Origin: Pyropia yezoensis
Lineage: Eukaryota; Rhodophyta; Bangiophyceae; Bangiales; Bangiaceae
Direction of reading: 5' to 3'
Assembly (NCBI GenBank): GCA_009829735.1
Contig: CM020618.1
Location: 25,269,122-25,333,121, forward strand
Length of the DNA: 64,000 bases
The translations under genes were made by a program, and so were the position numbers. The notes beneath the pieces are model-generated. The model did no database searches, was not told the DNA's origin, and saw nothing but the letters and a program-made list of their open reading frames with translations. Below, piece after piece: positions 1 to 10,605 of the stretch. Position 1 is the stretch's first letter. Each line of letters starts with the position of its first letter.

Positions 1-1604
1 CGCCGCGGGTGGCAATTGCCCAGCTGGCAAGCGCGTCGAGGCGGCCGCGGTGGAGCCGCGAACGTCCGAGGGGGGCCCCGCCGCAAACGCCGATGACGGA
101 GCCAGCTGCAGCTGGTATGTTCTGGGGCGTTCTCCCATTCTTTTTTTTTTTTGACGCGTGTGGTCTTCAGTCCCACACTGAACGATACTCGCAGCGACAC
201 GTTTACTTGGCATGCAATTCCCGCTGGCGACCAAAGACCATCACGACACAGACACCACCTGCCTCGCCCCTCTCCATCCTTGCCTTTCCAAACACGTCCC
301 TGTCTCCCGACACGCAGGGGCGCTCCCAAAGTGCCGACACGTGCTAATCAAGCGCGGGCCAAACAAGCCCGACCTGGCTCCACCTCCTCCCACAGTTCCT
401 TCCCTCCATCGCAGCGCTCTCACCGCAGACCCCGCAGCGACACGGAAGGAGCAGCTCCATCGGGGGTCAACTACTGACCGCCGCCGGCCGGCAACGCCCG
501 TCCTGACGCGACCCCAACTTTGCCCATGTTCCGAGCGTCAACGTCCGTGCCCTCGTCGACTGCGGCCAACTATTGGGGTGAGCACGCCTCGCGCGGGCGG
601 CGACGGCGGGCCCGCCGAGGGCCTCTCCACCCACCCCCGGGCGCGGGCACCCCACGGGATGAGTGAACGACGCGGTGGCTATAATGGCCCTTCCAAGTGT
701 GGCAGCACGTACGGCCAGCCGGGGCTCGGTGACGGCGGGTCGGACGTGCCGGAGGGGCCCCGCGGCGGGGTGAGCGGCGGCTGCCCGCCCCACGCCCGTG
801 CACCCGTCACCGCCCAGTCAGGGGAGTCCGTCCAACGAAACTGAGGAGGCGCCGGGAAGACAGGCCGGGGAGGGGTTCGTGCGAGCGGGCGAGGCATCGG
901 TGGCGGCGGCGGCAGCGGCGGCGGCGACCGCGGCGGCGGCGGCGGCGGCGAAGGCGGGGTCGGCGGCGTTGACCTCCACGACGTTGATTGCCACATCGGC
1001 AGCGTGGGCGCAGTCATGTCAATGTAGGCGCAGCCGCAAGCCGGTAGCGTCAGAAGCGTCGCAGTTCCCGCTGCGCTACACGCACGAGTCAGCTGCGCGC
1101 AGGGGGCAAGCACCAAGAACGTCGGTGAGGCGGCCATTGCCACGCGACCAGCGGTGGGGACGAACTGGTGCACACCAGCGGTACTTGTCACATGATGAGT
1201 CCGTAAGAACGAGGGTGTGACACCGACAGCAGCGGGCCAGGCTTGCGTCCAGACCTGAATTGCCTGCGGTAGGACGCCGGCCCCCGCCATCCTACCTGCG
1301 GCACTCCCCATGATTGGCACACGCCACGAAGGAATGCCGCCGTCCACCGCCGCCGCGTCATTCCAGTGCAACCATTGATGGTCCGCGACAGGTACGCCAC
1401 CAGCTTCATCGCGAGGTGCCCTTTCCCCCCAGCCGCCGCTACCACCGTAAGCACCGCTCCGATCAGGGTGCTCCATGTTGCAAAGCAGGGTAGCGGGTGG
1501 GACGGCCTTCCTGACGGCACCCAGGGCGTTTTTTGTCACCCGCCGCTATTGGTGGTAGGCATGGGTGCGTGGACGTGCTGTCGGTGCACTACGCGAAGGT
1601 TGTC
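1..1604. other. No supported gene; GC-rich stretch
   Basis: Several overlapping open frames exist on both strands, the longest being 286 codons on the minus strand at 679-1539. They are dominated by proline, alanine and glycine runs from an imperfect GCG/GGC repeat near 900-955, and I recognise no domain. A short T-run lies near 140-151. I see nothing here that I can call a gene. Confidence 0.5.
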
Positions 1605-3600
1605 AGTCGTTAAGAAAAGTCATTAAACGAAAGTCGTTAAACGATCGTTATAACGATCGTTATATCGTGAAGGCACTCTGCCGAGAACTCCTTGAAGTCG
1701 TTAAGTTCATGGCCTGGCGTATTTACTTGTTAGGCAATGCACTTCTGGAGGACAGCGCTGCTTGTGCTCACAGTCCAAGAAGTCAGGGTCCGGATTGCTT
1801 CCTTTGCCTCTCACCTGCGTGCGCGTCTGCGACCGGCGAGCCCACCGGGACAGGCATCCCCACTGCTTTTCCTTTTTGTCACTTTTGGTCGCATATGAGC
1901 AGCTAGAGGGATCTGTGGTCTGCCTTTCAAATACTTAGCGACCACGTGCTGGACGGCCATGGAAAGGCAACCAACTCTTGGTTTGCAGTCTACCAAACTT
2001 GCGAATCAGCCCACGAGCGGTATCTGCGCAACGTAGACGGCTGCGACGGGGAGGAGGCCGCCAACTGCAATTTTCCAGTTGTTCCAGCCGCCGCCCCGGG
2101 GAACGGCCGCAGCGCAGTGCCCCTTAAAGGGCGACCAAGGAAATCAGTGTGGCAGCGGTGAAACCGGGCTGCAACGATTTATGGACCCCCTTGCATAACC
2201 CTGTGCAAGCGCTTTTTCGCTTCTTTTTTTGCGCTCAGACGTCCTTGTAGGTTGCGCACCTCCGGACAATTGCTGGCCTGTGCCACGTGAAGCGCATATT
2301 GCACGCGTATTCGACCAAGAGAACTCCACAAGAATCTCTGCTGCGAAACCTGCTTTCCCAAAGATTTGTGGGCCTCCGCAGACGACAACCGCAAGGTAGT
2401 GCGGGAGGTCCGCAAAGACGTGTGGCATGGTGTCCGTGGCGGGAAATCTCCCAATAACGCGGTCAAAGTGTTGAGCAGACGTGGTGTCCTAGGAAACGCC
2501 CATGATTGAGACGGGGTACCCGGGCGGCGCTCCCTTCCTCGACGTGCTACGAAAGCGACCGCTTATTGATTCTCTCAGAGGTCGACATCGTTGCGCATCG
2601 CTGTTCAAGACAGGAGATATGGCGCCGCAGAGGCACAAACTGGAGAATCCGCAAAAAAAATGTTGACCCGCAAATCTCCGTGCGGTCGCCACACGGCTCG
2701 TGGCTTGCGGAAGGCGCCTTCTGCAAGTTTCTCGAGCAAATCGGGTCTTGCGTTTGGTCGCTCTGTGAGGGGCACTGCGAAGGGACGGATGCTCCCTCAC
2801 CTGCGAAAGTGTCCGTTCTACTAGCAGACTAGCGGCAGAGGCGCACCGAGTAGAGCTGGCACTGCGACAGTGACGCATCGAGCCTCCCGTGCTGGGACAG
2901 GGTCATCGGCGCGGCCTGCGACTGGCGAGGTGTCAGTTCAACGGGTGGTCGCAGGCTTGTGAGGACTGGGGTGATTGAGTGCAGTTGACAAGGTTGTGCT
3001 CTGAGTACAATGTAAGTATTGCTGTTCTCCCAATTTTGGCCGATCCGGACAAGAACAACACTGCATGAATAACTGTGTGATCCAATCGCGTGCTGGCAGG
3101 TGAGGGCGAGCCAATCGCGTGCTCTAGGGGCCCGATCGCCCAGAGCAGATGTTTGGCTGCAGCCACAGTGGCCCTCTTACCAATCGCTGATTGGTCGAAA
3201 CACTGTTGTTCTCTCGGCTGAGATCGCCGAAGATTCCCCCCACATCGGCTCGTTCCTCTCCAGAACAGTTGTCCAGCTTGTCTTGGTGTCTGTTTCACTC
3301 AGGTTCTCCCCTCCATGAGCTCGGAGTCCCGGGAAAGTCGCAGATCTTACTGTTTGCACAACAATGGAGGCTGATTCGGAGCTCTCATTGGTCAGAGAGG
3401 CATCCTGTGAAGCATGTCATTGGTCAGTGGACTGTTGTTCTTGTTCTTGTCCGTATCGGCCAAAATTGGGAGAACTGCAATAGATCGGTAACAAGGGTCG
3501 TTAAAGTCGTTAAACGACATCGTTAAAGTCATAAGCGATTGTTAACTCGTTAAGGATTTTCTTAACGATCGTTCAATGCCATCCTTAACTCCGCGACCTC
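1605..3600. mobile_element. Candidate decayed DNA element with CGTTAA-rich ends
   Basis: Both borders are AT-rich islands in GC-rich DNA and carry many copies of CGTTAA or its complement, at about 1608-1665 and 3499-3586. Read inward from each border they share an inverted core starting CGTTAAGAAAA, with roughly 18 of 22 bases agreeing. The interior has only short unrecognised frames and contains the separate MITE at 3017-3482. The size of about 2 kb and the inverted borders suggest a dead DNA transposon. I see no transposase and no clear target duplication, so this stays tentative. Confidence 0.3.
3017..3482. mobile_element. MITE with about 42-bp terminal inverted repeats
   Basis: The left arm (about 3019-3060) and right arm (about 3438-3480, read in reverse) match with two mismatches over some 38 bases, including the core CTCCCAATTTTGGCCGAT, then drift apart after a small length difference. 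The arms are flanked by TA on both sides (3017-3018 and 3481-3482), the duplication expected of Tc1/mariner-type insertion. The interior of about 380 bp has no coding frame. It holds a 13-bp direct repeat, CCAATCGCGTGCT, at about 3082 and 3112 and further CCAAT/ATTGG motifs. This is a non-autonomous element. Confidence 0.6.
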
Positions 3601-5330
3601 GCTGAGCTTCCGGCCGTGCGTCTATTTTGGTTTGTCTCGTACGCCGCCTCTTCTGCTCTAGCCGGTGGCCCCTTGCCTCGCCGGCAACGGCGGGTGACTA
3701 GGTCCGTCGCGAGTTGGCGACGCGGCCTCGGATGGTGGGTGTGTCAGCGCGCAATGACGGCGTCAGTCCGCGCACCTCGTGTCTCTTGTCGCGTTTGTCA
3801 CCTGCAGCCCGTGCGTCGACTGCCTGACGATGGCGTCGCCACCGGCGGCGGGCGGGCGGTGGCGCGTGTCACCGCAACGGTCCGAGTAAGGGGGGCGGTG
3901 GGTGGCGTCGCCACCGAGCTGCTACAGGGGGTGGTGTTTTCGGCCAAGGCGGCGCCCCCGTCAACGCCACCAGCCGTCACGGCCGTGTCAGACCGCGAGG
4001 CCACGAGTGGGTATGTGTCCAGGGTGTTTGTCTTCTGGGTGGGGGGTGTGGAGAGTGGTAAGAAGGGAGAAGGGGGTGCAGGAAGGCGGGCGGGGTCAAA
4101 GGTAAAGATGGACCCCTCGCTGCCACGTCTAACGGCATGAGCGCGGGCACTGACATGCGTGTTTGCCGCGGACGAGAAGCAAGGGTGGGTGCGTTTGCGC
4201 GCGGGCTGCCAGCTACCTGCTGCAGCTCTTCCCTGTTTCGTGTCCCTGCAAGATCACGGGAGGGAGGGAGGTGCGAGGAGTGGATTTCTTGGCACGCTGG
4301 TTGTGGCGGCCATATGTCGTCCCTCCCTATCCCCTGGATGTTCTTTGTTTAGGAGGCGGGGTGGGTGGGGAGGCGCGGCGGGCGGCCGCGGCGGGCGGCC
4401 ACCCATGGGTGTGGCCCCTCGTATGGCGAGGGCTCTTGTCCATCCAGCTACGAGAGGGCGCCACGCCTGGCACGCCGCCCGTTTGTGTCTTCCTGTCTGT
4501 CTCAGTCGCCGCTGCGGGCGCCCACTGCAACCGGGCCTGCCCGCCAACACGGCGGCAGTGGGTCTTGAAGGGTGTCCACGCTTTTTTCCTTGCGAAGGTA
4601 AAGTGACTGCCAACAGCTTGCAGCCCCTCACACAGGCATGCTGAGGGCCGAAAAGAGCTTAGAATTTTGCATATGAGGCATTGAAATTGTCATACAAATG
4701 AACTCACGTACTTGCACACAAACTCACATCTTGTATTTCGTAGCCTGCCCCCCCCCTTCGAGTCTTGTGGACACCACGAGTCACATATCGATACACATCC
4801 TCGTATGACGGACGGCACACCAGTGTCCACAGCAGAGTGTGCGCTTTGCGTCTATATGCGTTTTTCATGTATGATAGCGAAAACTCGCCACGTGGTGGTG
4901 TCACTTATGCATCATCCAAGGTACCCAGTTGGCTGTCGCTTGCGTCATCGTCTCTCCACCACTTGTCACCAAATATCGGAGCTAGGCATCAAGATACCTC
5001 CTACAGACCATCCTGTTCTGCTGGTGTAAAATACGCGGTGAGTCTCTATGCTGTGCAGCCACAGAGAGCGTCCTTTCCGAGAACGTGCTGACAAAAACAT
5101 GTACTTTTGCCGCCCCCCCCCTCACAGCCTGGACAAGAATGACGGGGAGGTACTTATGTAGCCCATACTATAGCTTTGTGTCCCTGTAAGCCTCTGAGGA
5201 CACGAAAGTTCCACTGCCAACATCCCAACATGGACGCAGGGGGCGGGGTTTTGCTCATGTCGGACCAGTCCCCCTGAGCATGTAGCTACAAAAAAAGCGC
5301 GTACACACGAAGCGATGAGCAGCTCTGTCT
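3601..5330. other. No supported gene
   Basis: The first kilobase is GC-rich with open frames up to 174 codons (3616-4140, plus) that begin with a hydrophobic stretch but show no domain. From about 4650 the base composition becomes more AT-rich and only short frames remain. A host gene at 3616-4140 cannot be excluded but nothing positive supports it. Confidence 0.4.
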
Positions 5331-5876
5331 AGCCCAGAGTCTCCTTAAAGAGTCCAGTACGGACTCTGGCCAAAGAACCCGGAGATCGGAGCATCTCTGG
5401 GTCATGGCGCGGAGAGCTGGCGATCGCATGCGATGCATTCTCACTTTCGTCACAGAGCGTAGCTGTTCGATGCCGTTTCGAGTCTGGCGCTCCTTCTTCT
5501 CTTCGTCTTGGCATGTAGAGGGGTCGCCAAGACATTTCAGAGCTTTGCGGTGTCAACGGACGCATAGATAACGCAACCTGTTCTTGAAGTCGACGTGATA
5601 CCGCATACTCTGATCTCAATCGATGACACACGGCGCTGCGGTGCATAAATCACACACTGTATACCACAGAAGGACAACGTACAGCACCAGCATCACATCC
5701 AACCCAACTCAGGCGCAGTCGCTTCCAACAAAAACGCACCCAATCCGCCCTGGTGTTCTACGGACATGCTCTGTAGGGCATGTGATGAGCGACTGTCCCG
5801 CAACGACCCAGAGATGCTCCGATCTCCGGGTGTTTTGGCCAGGGTCCGTACTGGATGCTTCAGAAGACTCTGGGCT
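5331..5876. mobile_element. Fold-back/MITE-like element with about 75-110-bp inverted arms
   Basis: Positions 5331-5405 reappear in inverted form at 5802-5876, both ending in AGCCCAGAGTC when read from the outside. About 65 of 75 bases match by eye, and weaker pairing continues inward to about 5440 and 5770. The interior has no recognisable coding frame. Its right end sits directly against the DIRS-like remnant that starts at 5877. I could not find a clear target duplication. It is unrelated in sequence to the MITE at 3017-3482. Confidence 0.55.
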
Positions 5877-6740
5877 TTACTCCTTGCCCTCAGACGCGGG
5901 TGAGCCAGTTGACACAGTTTTAATAGGGTCGCCGTAGGCCGGCACTACCGAAGCCTTCTTGGCTGTCGTGGAGTGCTCGTCGCCGGCTTGGGGTAGCCCT
6001 TGGCGGCGTGCACCGAGTTGACCGCCGTGAGGTGCAGCTTCATAATTGACGCCTTTCACCCGCGGTCGCACATGGACGCGAAGTAACAGGTGACCGCAGG
6101 GGACGCGAAGTAACAGGTGACCGCCGCCTCCGTGGAGGGTAGGGCAGGCCAGCCGTTGCTGTCACAGAAGTCGGCGTACACCAGCCAGCTGCGGTTGTAG
6201 CTGTCCGCCGTGCCGTGGGTTACCGCCGAGAAGAAGATCAGGCGGGTGGAGCCAAGCTTTGATGGCCTCGGTGCCGGGCGACGCCACACGGCTGTTGAAC
6301 CGGCGCAGCTGCGTGTTGTCAGCCGTGGCGAATCGGTCGACCTGCAGCGGGCCTCACGCGCTGTTCAGCACCTGAATGATGACGGGCCGCAGGCGCCAGT
6401 CGGATGTGTCGGTGTCGCGCGACAACTTGTCGGCGTGGCTGTTGGCCACTGAAGAGAGCCTCGTTGCTTCCGCGCGGAGGACCCGCGCTGACAGCTTGTG
6501 CACGACTCGGTCTAGATCCGCCTTGAGCGCGGGGGAGCTTTTTGTGGTCATCTTGTTGACCACCGACACGTTAACCGAGCTGTCGAGCGGTAGGCGGAGC
6601 ACACCCGGCCCTCGAAGGTTGGGCCAACAGTCGAGTGCCTTGTCCAGCGCCATCAACTCCTGCACGTTGATGTGGTCCGCCTGCTCTGCCAACGAGAAGA
6701 ACCCGCGCGCCGGAACGCTGCGGTTGAGGACCGCCCCCCA
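5877..6740 (-). pseudogene. DIRS-like RNase H and tyrosine-recombinase N-terminal region (fossil)
   Basis: Around 6690-6360 the minus strand encodes an RNase H-like stretch with EQADHINVQELMALDKAL followed by a later HADKLSRDTDTSDW, the usual DIRS pattern in which the RNase H ends in an xADxLSR motif. Further along, near 6230-6060, a stretch with GTADSYNRSWLVYADFC matches the helical N-terminal DNA-binding domain of tyrosine recombinases. The catalytic recombinase domain is not visible in the window. Treated as a broken fossil. Confidence 0.7.
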
Positions 6741-6746
6741 GCCGTC

Positions 6747-7109
6747 TGTAGCAATATGGTTGTCCGTATTGTGACCCTAATATTAGGGGGGCTACTTCTA
6801 ATCCTTGGCTTTCAATTTGAGAGTCCGTACTGGTCACGGTATCTATAAGTTACGTATGACCAGAGGGACTTGCATCTTGGGGTGGAGGGTAGTTAGTAGT
6901 GTCTCCGAGGGTTTATAACGAGGGGGCCGGTGGCGAATCCACCGCCGGCCAAGGTAGAACAACAAACCCCTCCCATTTGGGCTCCCATCTTGGTCCCGTG
7001 GCTTGTGCTCCAAGGACAGCAACCTTGGCCTCCCGGTGACGTTGGTGCCGATCCCCCTTGGTGAGTGTTCCCTGAGAGCGGACGTGCGACGGATTCCTAT
7101 TGTGCTACA
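6747..7109 (-). repeat. Solo LTR inserted in the DIRS-like element
   Basis: This 363-bp block starts TGTAGCAATA and ends TATTGTGCTACA, so its termini form the short TG...CA inverted repeat of an LTR. It is flanked on both sides by the identical 5-bp duplication CCGTC (6742-6746 and 7110-7114). It interrupts the minus-strand coding path between the DIRS reverse transcriptase and RNase H. There is no internal region, so it is a solo LTR left by LTR-LTR recombination. A TATAAA motif reads on the minus strand near 6917, which is why I give minus orientation. It matches none of the other LTRs in the window. Confidence 0.8.
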
Positions 7110-7114
7110 CCGTC

Positions 7115-8026
7115 CCGTTCTCAGCTCGGCGACAACGGGCTGCTGCCATAGGGCCCAGCCCACTTTTGATAGATCCAGACGGGCCCATCAGGTCAGCTCC
7201 GTCACTGCCGCGGTGGATAGCTGGAGTTGCGATCGTCGTTGAGTAGGCATGCAACGATACAGGGCGTGAAGTCGGAAGCGCGCCTCGGGCACGGCCGCCG
7301 GGCAGGAGACGTAGAAGCCGCAGAACCGCTGCAGCGTGCGTAGGCACGCCCAGGTGCCGGTGTGAGGAAGCTGCGCGGTGGAGCGACATCGCCGCGTCGA
7401 CGACGGCGTCCAGGCACTTGAGTGGGAGCAACAGCACGCAGCGGACCGTGTCGACCTGGAAGCCGAGGATGTCAAGACAGGTTGGCCCTTCCACCGCGCC
7501 CTTGGACGGGTGGATCTGGAGTCCGATGCGTCGGAAAACGGCGACTGCCCGGCGACGCGCCGCTGTAGCGCGTGCCTTGGAGCCTGGCCTTGCCCCAGTC
7601 GCCACCGAGGCGGAGTCGTCAAGGTACCCCAACATAGGGAGGCCCTTGGAGCGGCAGTAGGCAAGGACGTACCGCAGCGCCTTGGTGAGCGCCCATGGCG
7701 CGGCCGTCAGGCCGAACAGCAGGGAGAGAGGGTAGTACGAGGTGCCGCTGACCACAAACGCCAGGTACTGTTGGTCGCTCTCCTTCATTGGGATGTGATG
7801 GAAAGCGTCGCTATTGTCCCGCGACACCATGTGGTCGCCGGGTCGGCGGGGGGCTACGAAGTACGCCAGCGACTCGAAGCGAAAGGGGCAGTCCTCCAGG
7901 TAGTCGTTCACCGTTGACAGATCGACGACCAGGCGGGGCTTGCGTGCAACGTCGGTCACAAAGGTCGCGGCCACACACGGCGCCTTCCGCGCCTCGGACG
8001 CCTTGGCCTTGCGCACGAAGCCGCGC
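7115..8026 (-). pseudogene. DIRS-like reverse transcriptase, C-terminal part (fossil)
   Basis: Minus-strand coding with RKPRLVVDLSTVNDYLED (finger/palm start), MVSRDNSDAFHHIP (motif A region), LLFGLTAAPWALTKAL (motif B) and the catalytic YLDD at about 7615-7626. These are the ordered motifs of a DIRS/Ngaro-type reverse transcriptase. The upstream end stops exactly where the LTR of chromovirus A begins (8027), and matching upstream sequence resumes at 17760. The open frame continues into the LTR only by chance. Confidence 0.75.
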
Positions 8027-8718
8027 GGTAGGGACCCTATGGGCCCTCCACGTGGGGGGACCTCGTAGAGATCGCGTGGTACCCCTGCGTCCACCCTCCT
8101 AGTGAGGAGGACGAGGCCGACTTGGCCCCTCGGGATTTTACTGGCTTCCGATTGGTCCCCTCCTATGGAGGCGGGACCGGGTCGCCATTGATTCTGGGGC
8201 CCATTTTGGGATTCCCAGTGTATGGGATTTTCCCCTGACCGGAATTGGCCTTTGGCCAATAATCCGGGATGGGATGCATTTGGGGTTTGGATTGTGATTG
8301 TGTATTTTGCGTGATTGTGAGATTGGGGAGATCTTGAGTGTTGGCACTGATGTCCGGCGCGGCTCTTCTCCCCCGTATCCTGGAGATTCCTGCCCCGCTG
8401 GCAGGGATGATCCGTGGGAGAGGGGGCCCTCCGGACATGTTGGAGGGTTTTGATTGGCTCGCACGTGGCCCGGGTTGGAGGGTTGCTGGGTGCGGGTGAG
8501 AGAGGGTAAGAGTGTGCGTGGGGGTGCGCGTTGCTTCCCCCTTCGAAAAAAAAGGAGACTTGCGTGTGCTTGAACACTGTCGTCCTGGTCGCGGATCCCC
8601 GCGTGAACCAGCCAGGCGGTCGGCGGTTTTGTATCTCTCCGGTCTCCCCGCGTTCTTGGTGGGTCGTTTCTCTGTGTGTTCTGGGTGCTAGGCGCCTAAG
8701 GTACGTAAAGCCACTTCA
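8027..8718 (+). repeat. 5' LTR of chromovirus A
   Basis: This is a direct repeat of 17068-17759. The other copy starts TGTAGGGACC; this copy has G in place of the first T. It ends CCACTTCA here and CCACTACA there. An A-run of eight with a following AGGAGACTTGCG lies near 8547-8566 and recurs in both copies. Confidence 0.93.
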
Positions 8719-8720
8719 TT

Positions 8721-8735
8721 TGGTGAATCAGCGGG
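8721..8735 (+). promoter_or_regulatory. Primer-binding site of chromovirus A
   Basis: TGGTGAATCAGCGGG begins two bases after the LTR and starts with TGG, the complement of the CCA end of a tRNA. I could not assign the tRNA from the sequence alone. It differs from the site used by chromoviruses D and E. Confidence 0.65.
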
Positions 8736-8835
8736 GGAGGGGACTAGGTTCCTTCTGGCCAAAGGGGTCTACCCCTTCTTCGTACTCTTTCTGTGGTTGT
8801 GCTCTGTCTTCCCTAAGGGAACGCGGTTGTCGTGA

Positions 8836-10552
8836 TGTCAGATAACGAGCAGAATCCCCCTCGGGGAGAGACGGGAGTCCTTGAGGGCGGTTCGTCCGTG
8901 ACGAGGGAGAGCGCGACGGGAGCTGCTCTTCCGACTCACGCCCTCGGGGCTGGACTGGACGACCTGGCCACCCGTAGGGTGACCACTCGTCTACCCTCGC
9001 TGGAAATCGGTTCGGAGGGCCCAGTGGGCGAACCTTTCTTCCCGCCGCGGACGGGACGGGAGGGGGGGAATTCAATCGGCCTCGGCGACCTCCCTGGGGT
9101 CCATCCCGTGGCGGGATGGGTTCTGAGGGAACGCCCACCCCTCCTGTTCCCGCTGTGGGGGCATCGTCTCCTAAGGAGACCCCCCGAGCGTTTGTGGCTC
9201 CTGGATCGGATACTCCTACGGAGGAATGGAAGAACGCGATGGTGGAAGCTGTTAGCGGCCTCCTGACCCCGCTCATCCAACGGTTGAGTTTTGTGTAACA
9301 AAGCGTGACGAAGCGAGAGCGCCAGCGTGGCCGGCGTCCCAGCTCGTCATCTGAGTCGACTTCGGATTATTCCGGAGGGGAGGCTTCGCCTCCCGAGCGC
9401 CGTCGGCGCTCGCGACCTGTCGTCCGAGGGGTGTCGCTCAGGCAAGACCGGGGAGAGTCCCCCTACGGGTGATTCCCCCGAAGATTATTCCGGCTGATGA
9501 CCGCTATGCGAGTCTTCTGGATTGTGAGACCTATGCTCTCAAGAACAAGGACAACCGAGTATCGGGAACCGAGGCCAAAGGCCTGGGAAAGAAGCGTAAG
9601 GACCTGTCCAGCATATTTGGTCGCGATTGTGAATGGGGGGGAGACCCTCCTCTGGGAGTCTTCGAATTCCTCAACCGCTTCGTGAAGGCGGCGATGATAA
9701 CGGCCTCTCAGAGGGGCGAGCTTTGCTCCTCTTCCCGAATTTACTAAGGATCCCTTGAAGAGGGACCTTTATCGAATCCGCCCGTCCGTCGATCACGGCC
9801 GGCGTACTGGGGAAGTAACTTCCTATTTGGAACTTGTGAACTGGCTTTTGCGCACGTACGCAGATGAGCATCTCCTGAATGAACAGGAGGCCATTGTTAA
9901 TGGCGCCTCCCAAGAGGAGGATGAGACAGAGACGGGGTTTCACCGCCGTCTCATGGAACTCCACGCTAAGTGTGGATACATACAAACTTCGGGCCAGGTC
10001 CGAGCCCGCTTTATGCAAGGCACATGGTGGGAGACTCGGCACGAGGTGCGGAACTACGTAGCTGACCGCCCTCATGCTCCTATTGAGCTGGTGGTGCAAT
10101 ATGCCCAACGGGCAGGGGATTTTCGACGGCGGATTCAGGCCGCCGCGGCAGAGCTTAAGGTTAAGGAAGACGCAGAGCGCCACGCCCGTCGTATGGCGCG
10201 TCGCGCTCTGGCAGCCGTTACGTCGTCCCACCTGGAGGTGGGGGAGGCGTCTGCTTCTTCCTACAGGGAATCACGACCCTCTGGGGGGTCACGGGGGACG
10301 GACGGGAAACGAGAGCCCTTCCCCTGCCATATCTGCAATAGTACTTCACACTGGATGGCAGATTGCCCTCACCTCCCTGAGGAGACTCGGAACCGGATGA
10401 CCAAGGCACGCGCCAAGCGCAGAGCGGCTCGAGCCGCTGCTCGTGCGAGTGGGGCGGTTGCTGCTGTCGTGCCCTCCCCGACGGGGAAGGAAGAGCGAGC
10501 GAGTTCCCCTAAGGGGAGCTCATCTGAGTTATCAACTTCGAGAAACGCCTGA
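8836..10552 (+). pseudogene. gag region of chromovirus A (fossil)
   Basis: The gag core carries TSYLELVNWLLRTYADE and later RFMQGTWWETRHEVR, a pattern shared with elements C, D and E in this window. A CCHC zinc knuckle follows near 10327 (CHICNSTSHWMADC). An arginine/serine-rich segment precedes the core. The region is interrupted. Confidence 0.8.
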
Positions 10553-10605
10553 AGGGCGGTTCCCCTACGGTTTCCCCCAATGCGTCCAATGATGAGGGGA
10601 GACCG

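Noticed and set aside
679-1539. A 286-codon minus-strand frame that might be a gene
   Set aside because: Proline runs from a GGC repeat, no conserved motif, no leader of the kind seen upstream of the other small genes.
7105-8577. A 490-codon frame that looks like one protein
   Set aside because: It is chance read-through from the LTR of chromovirus A into the older DIRS reverse transcriptase; the two parts have different origins.
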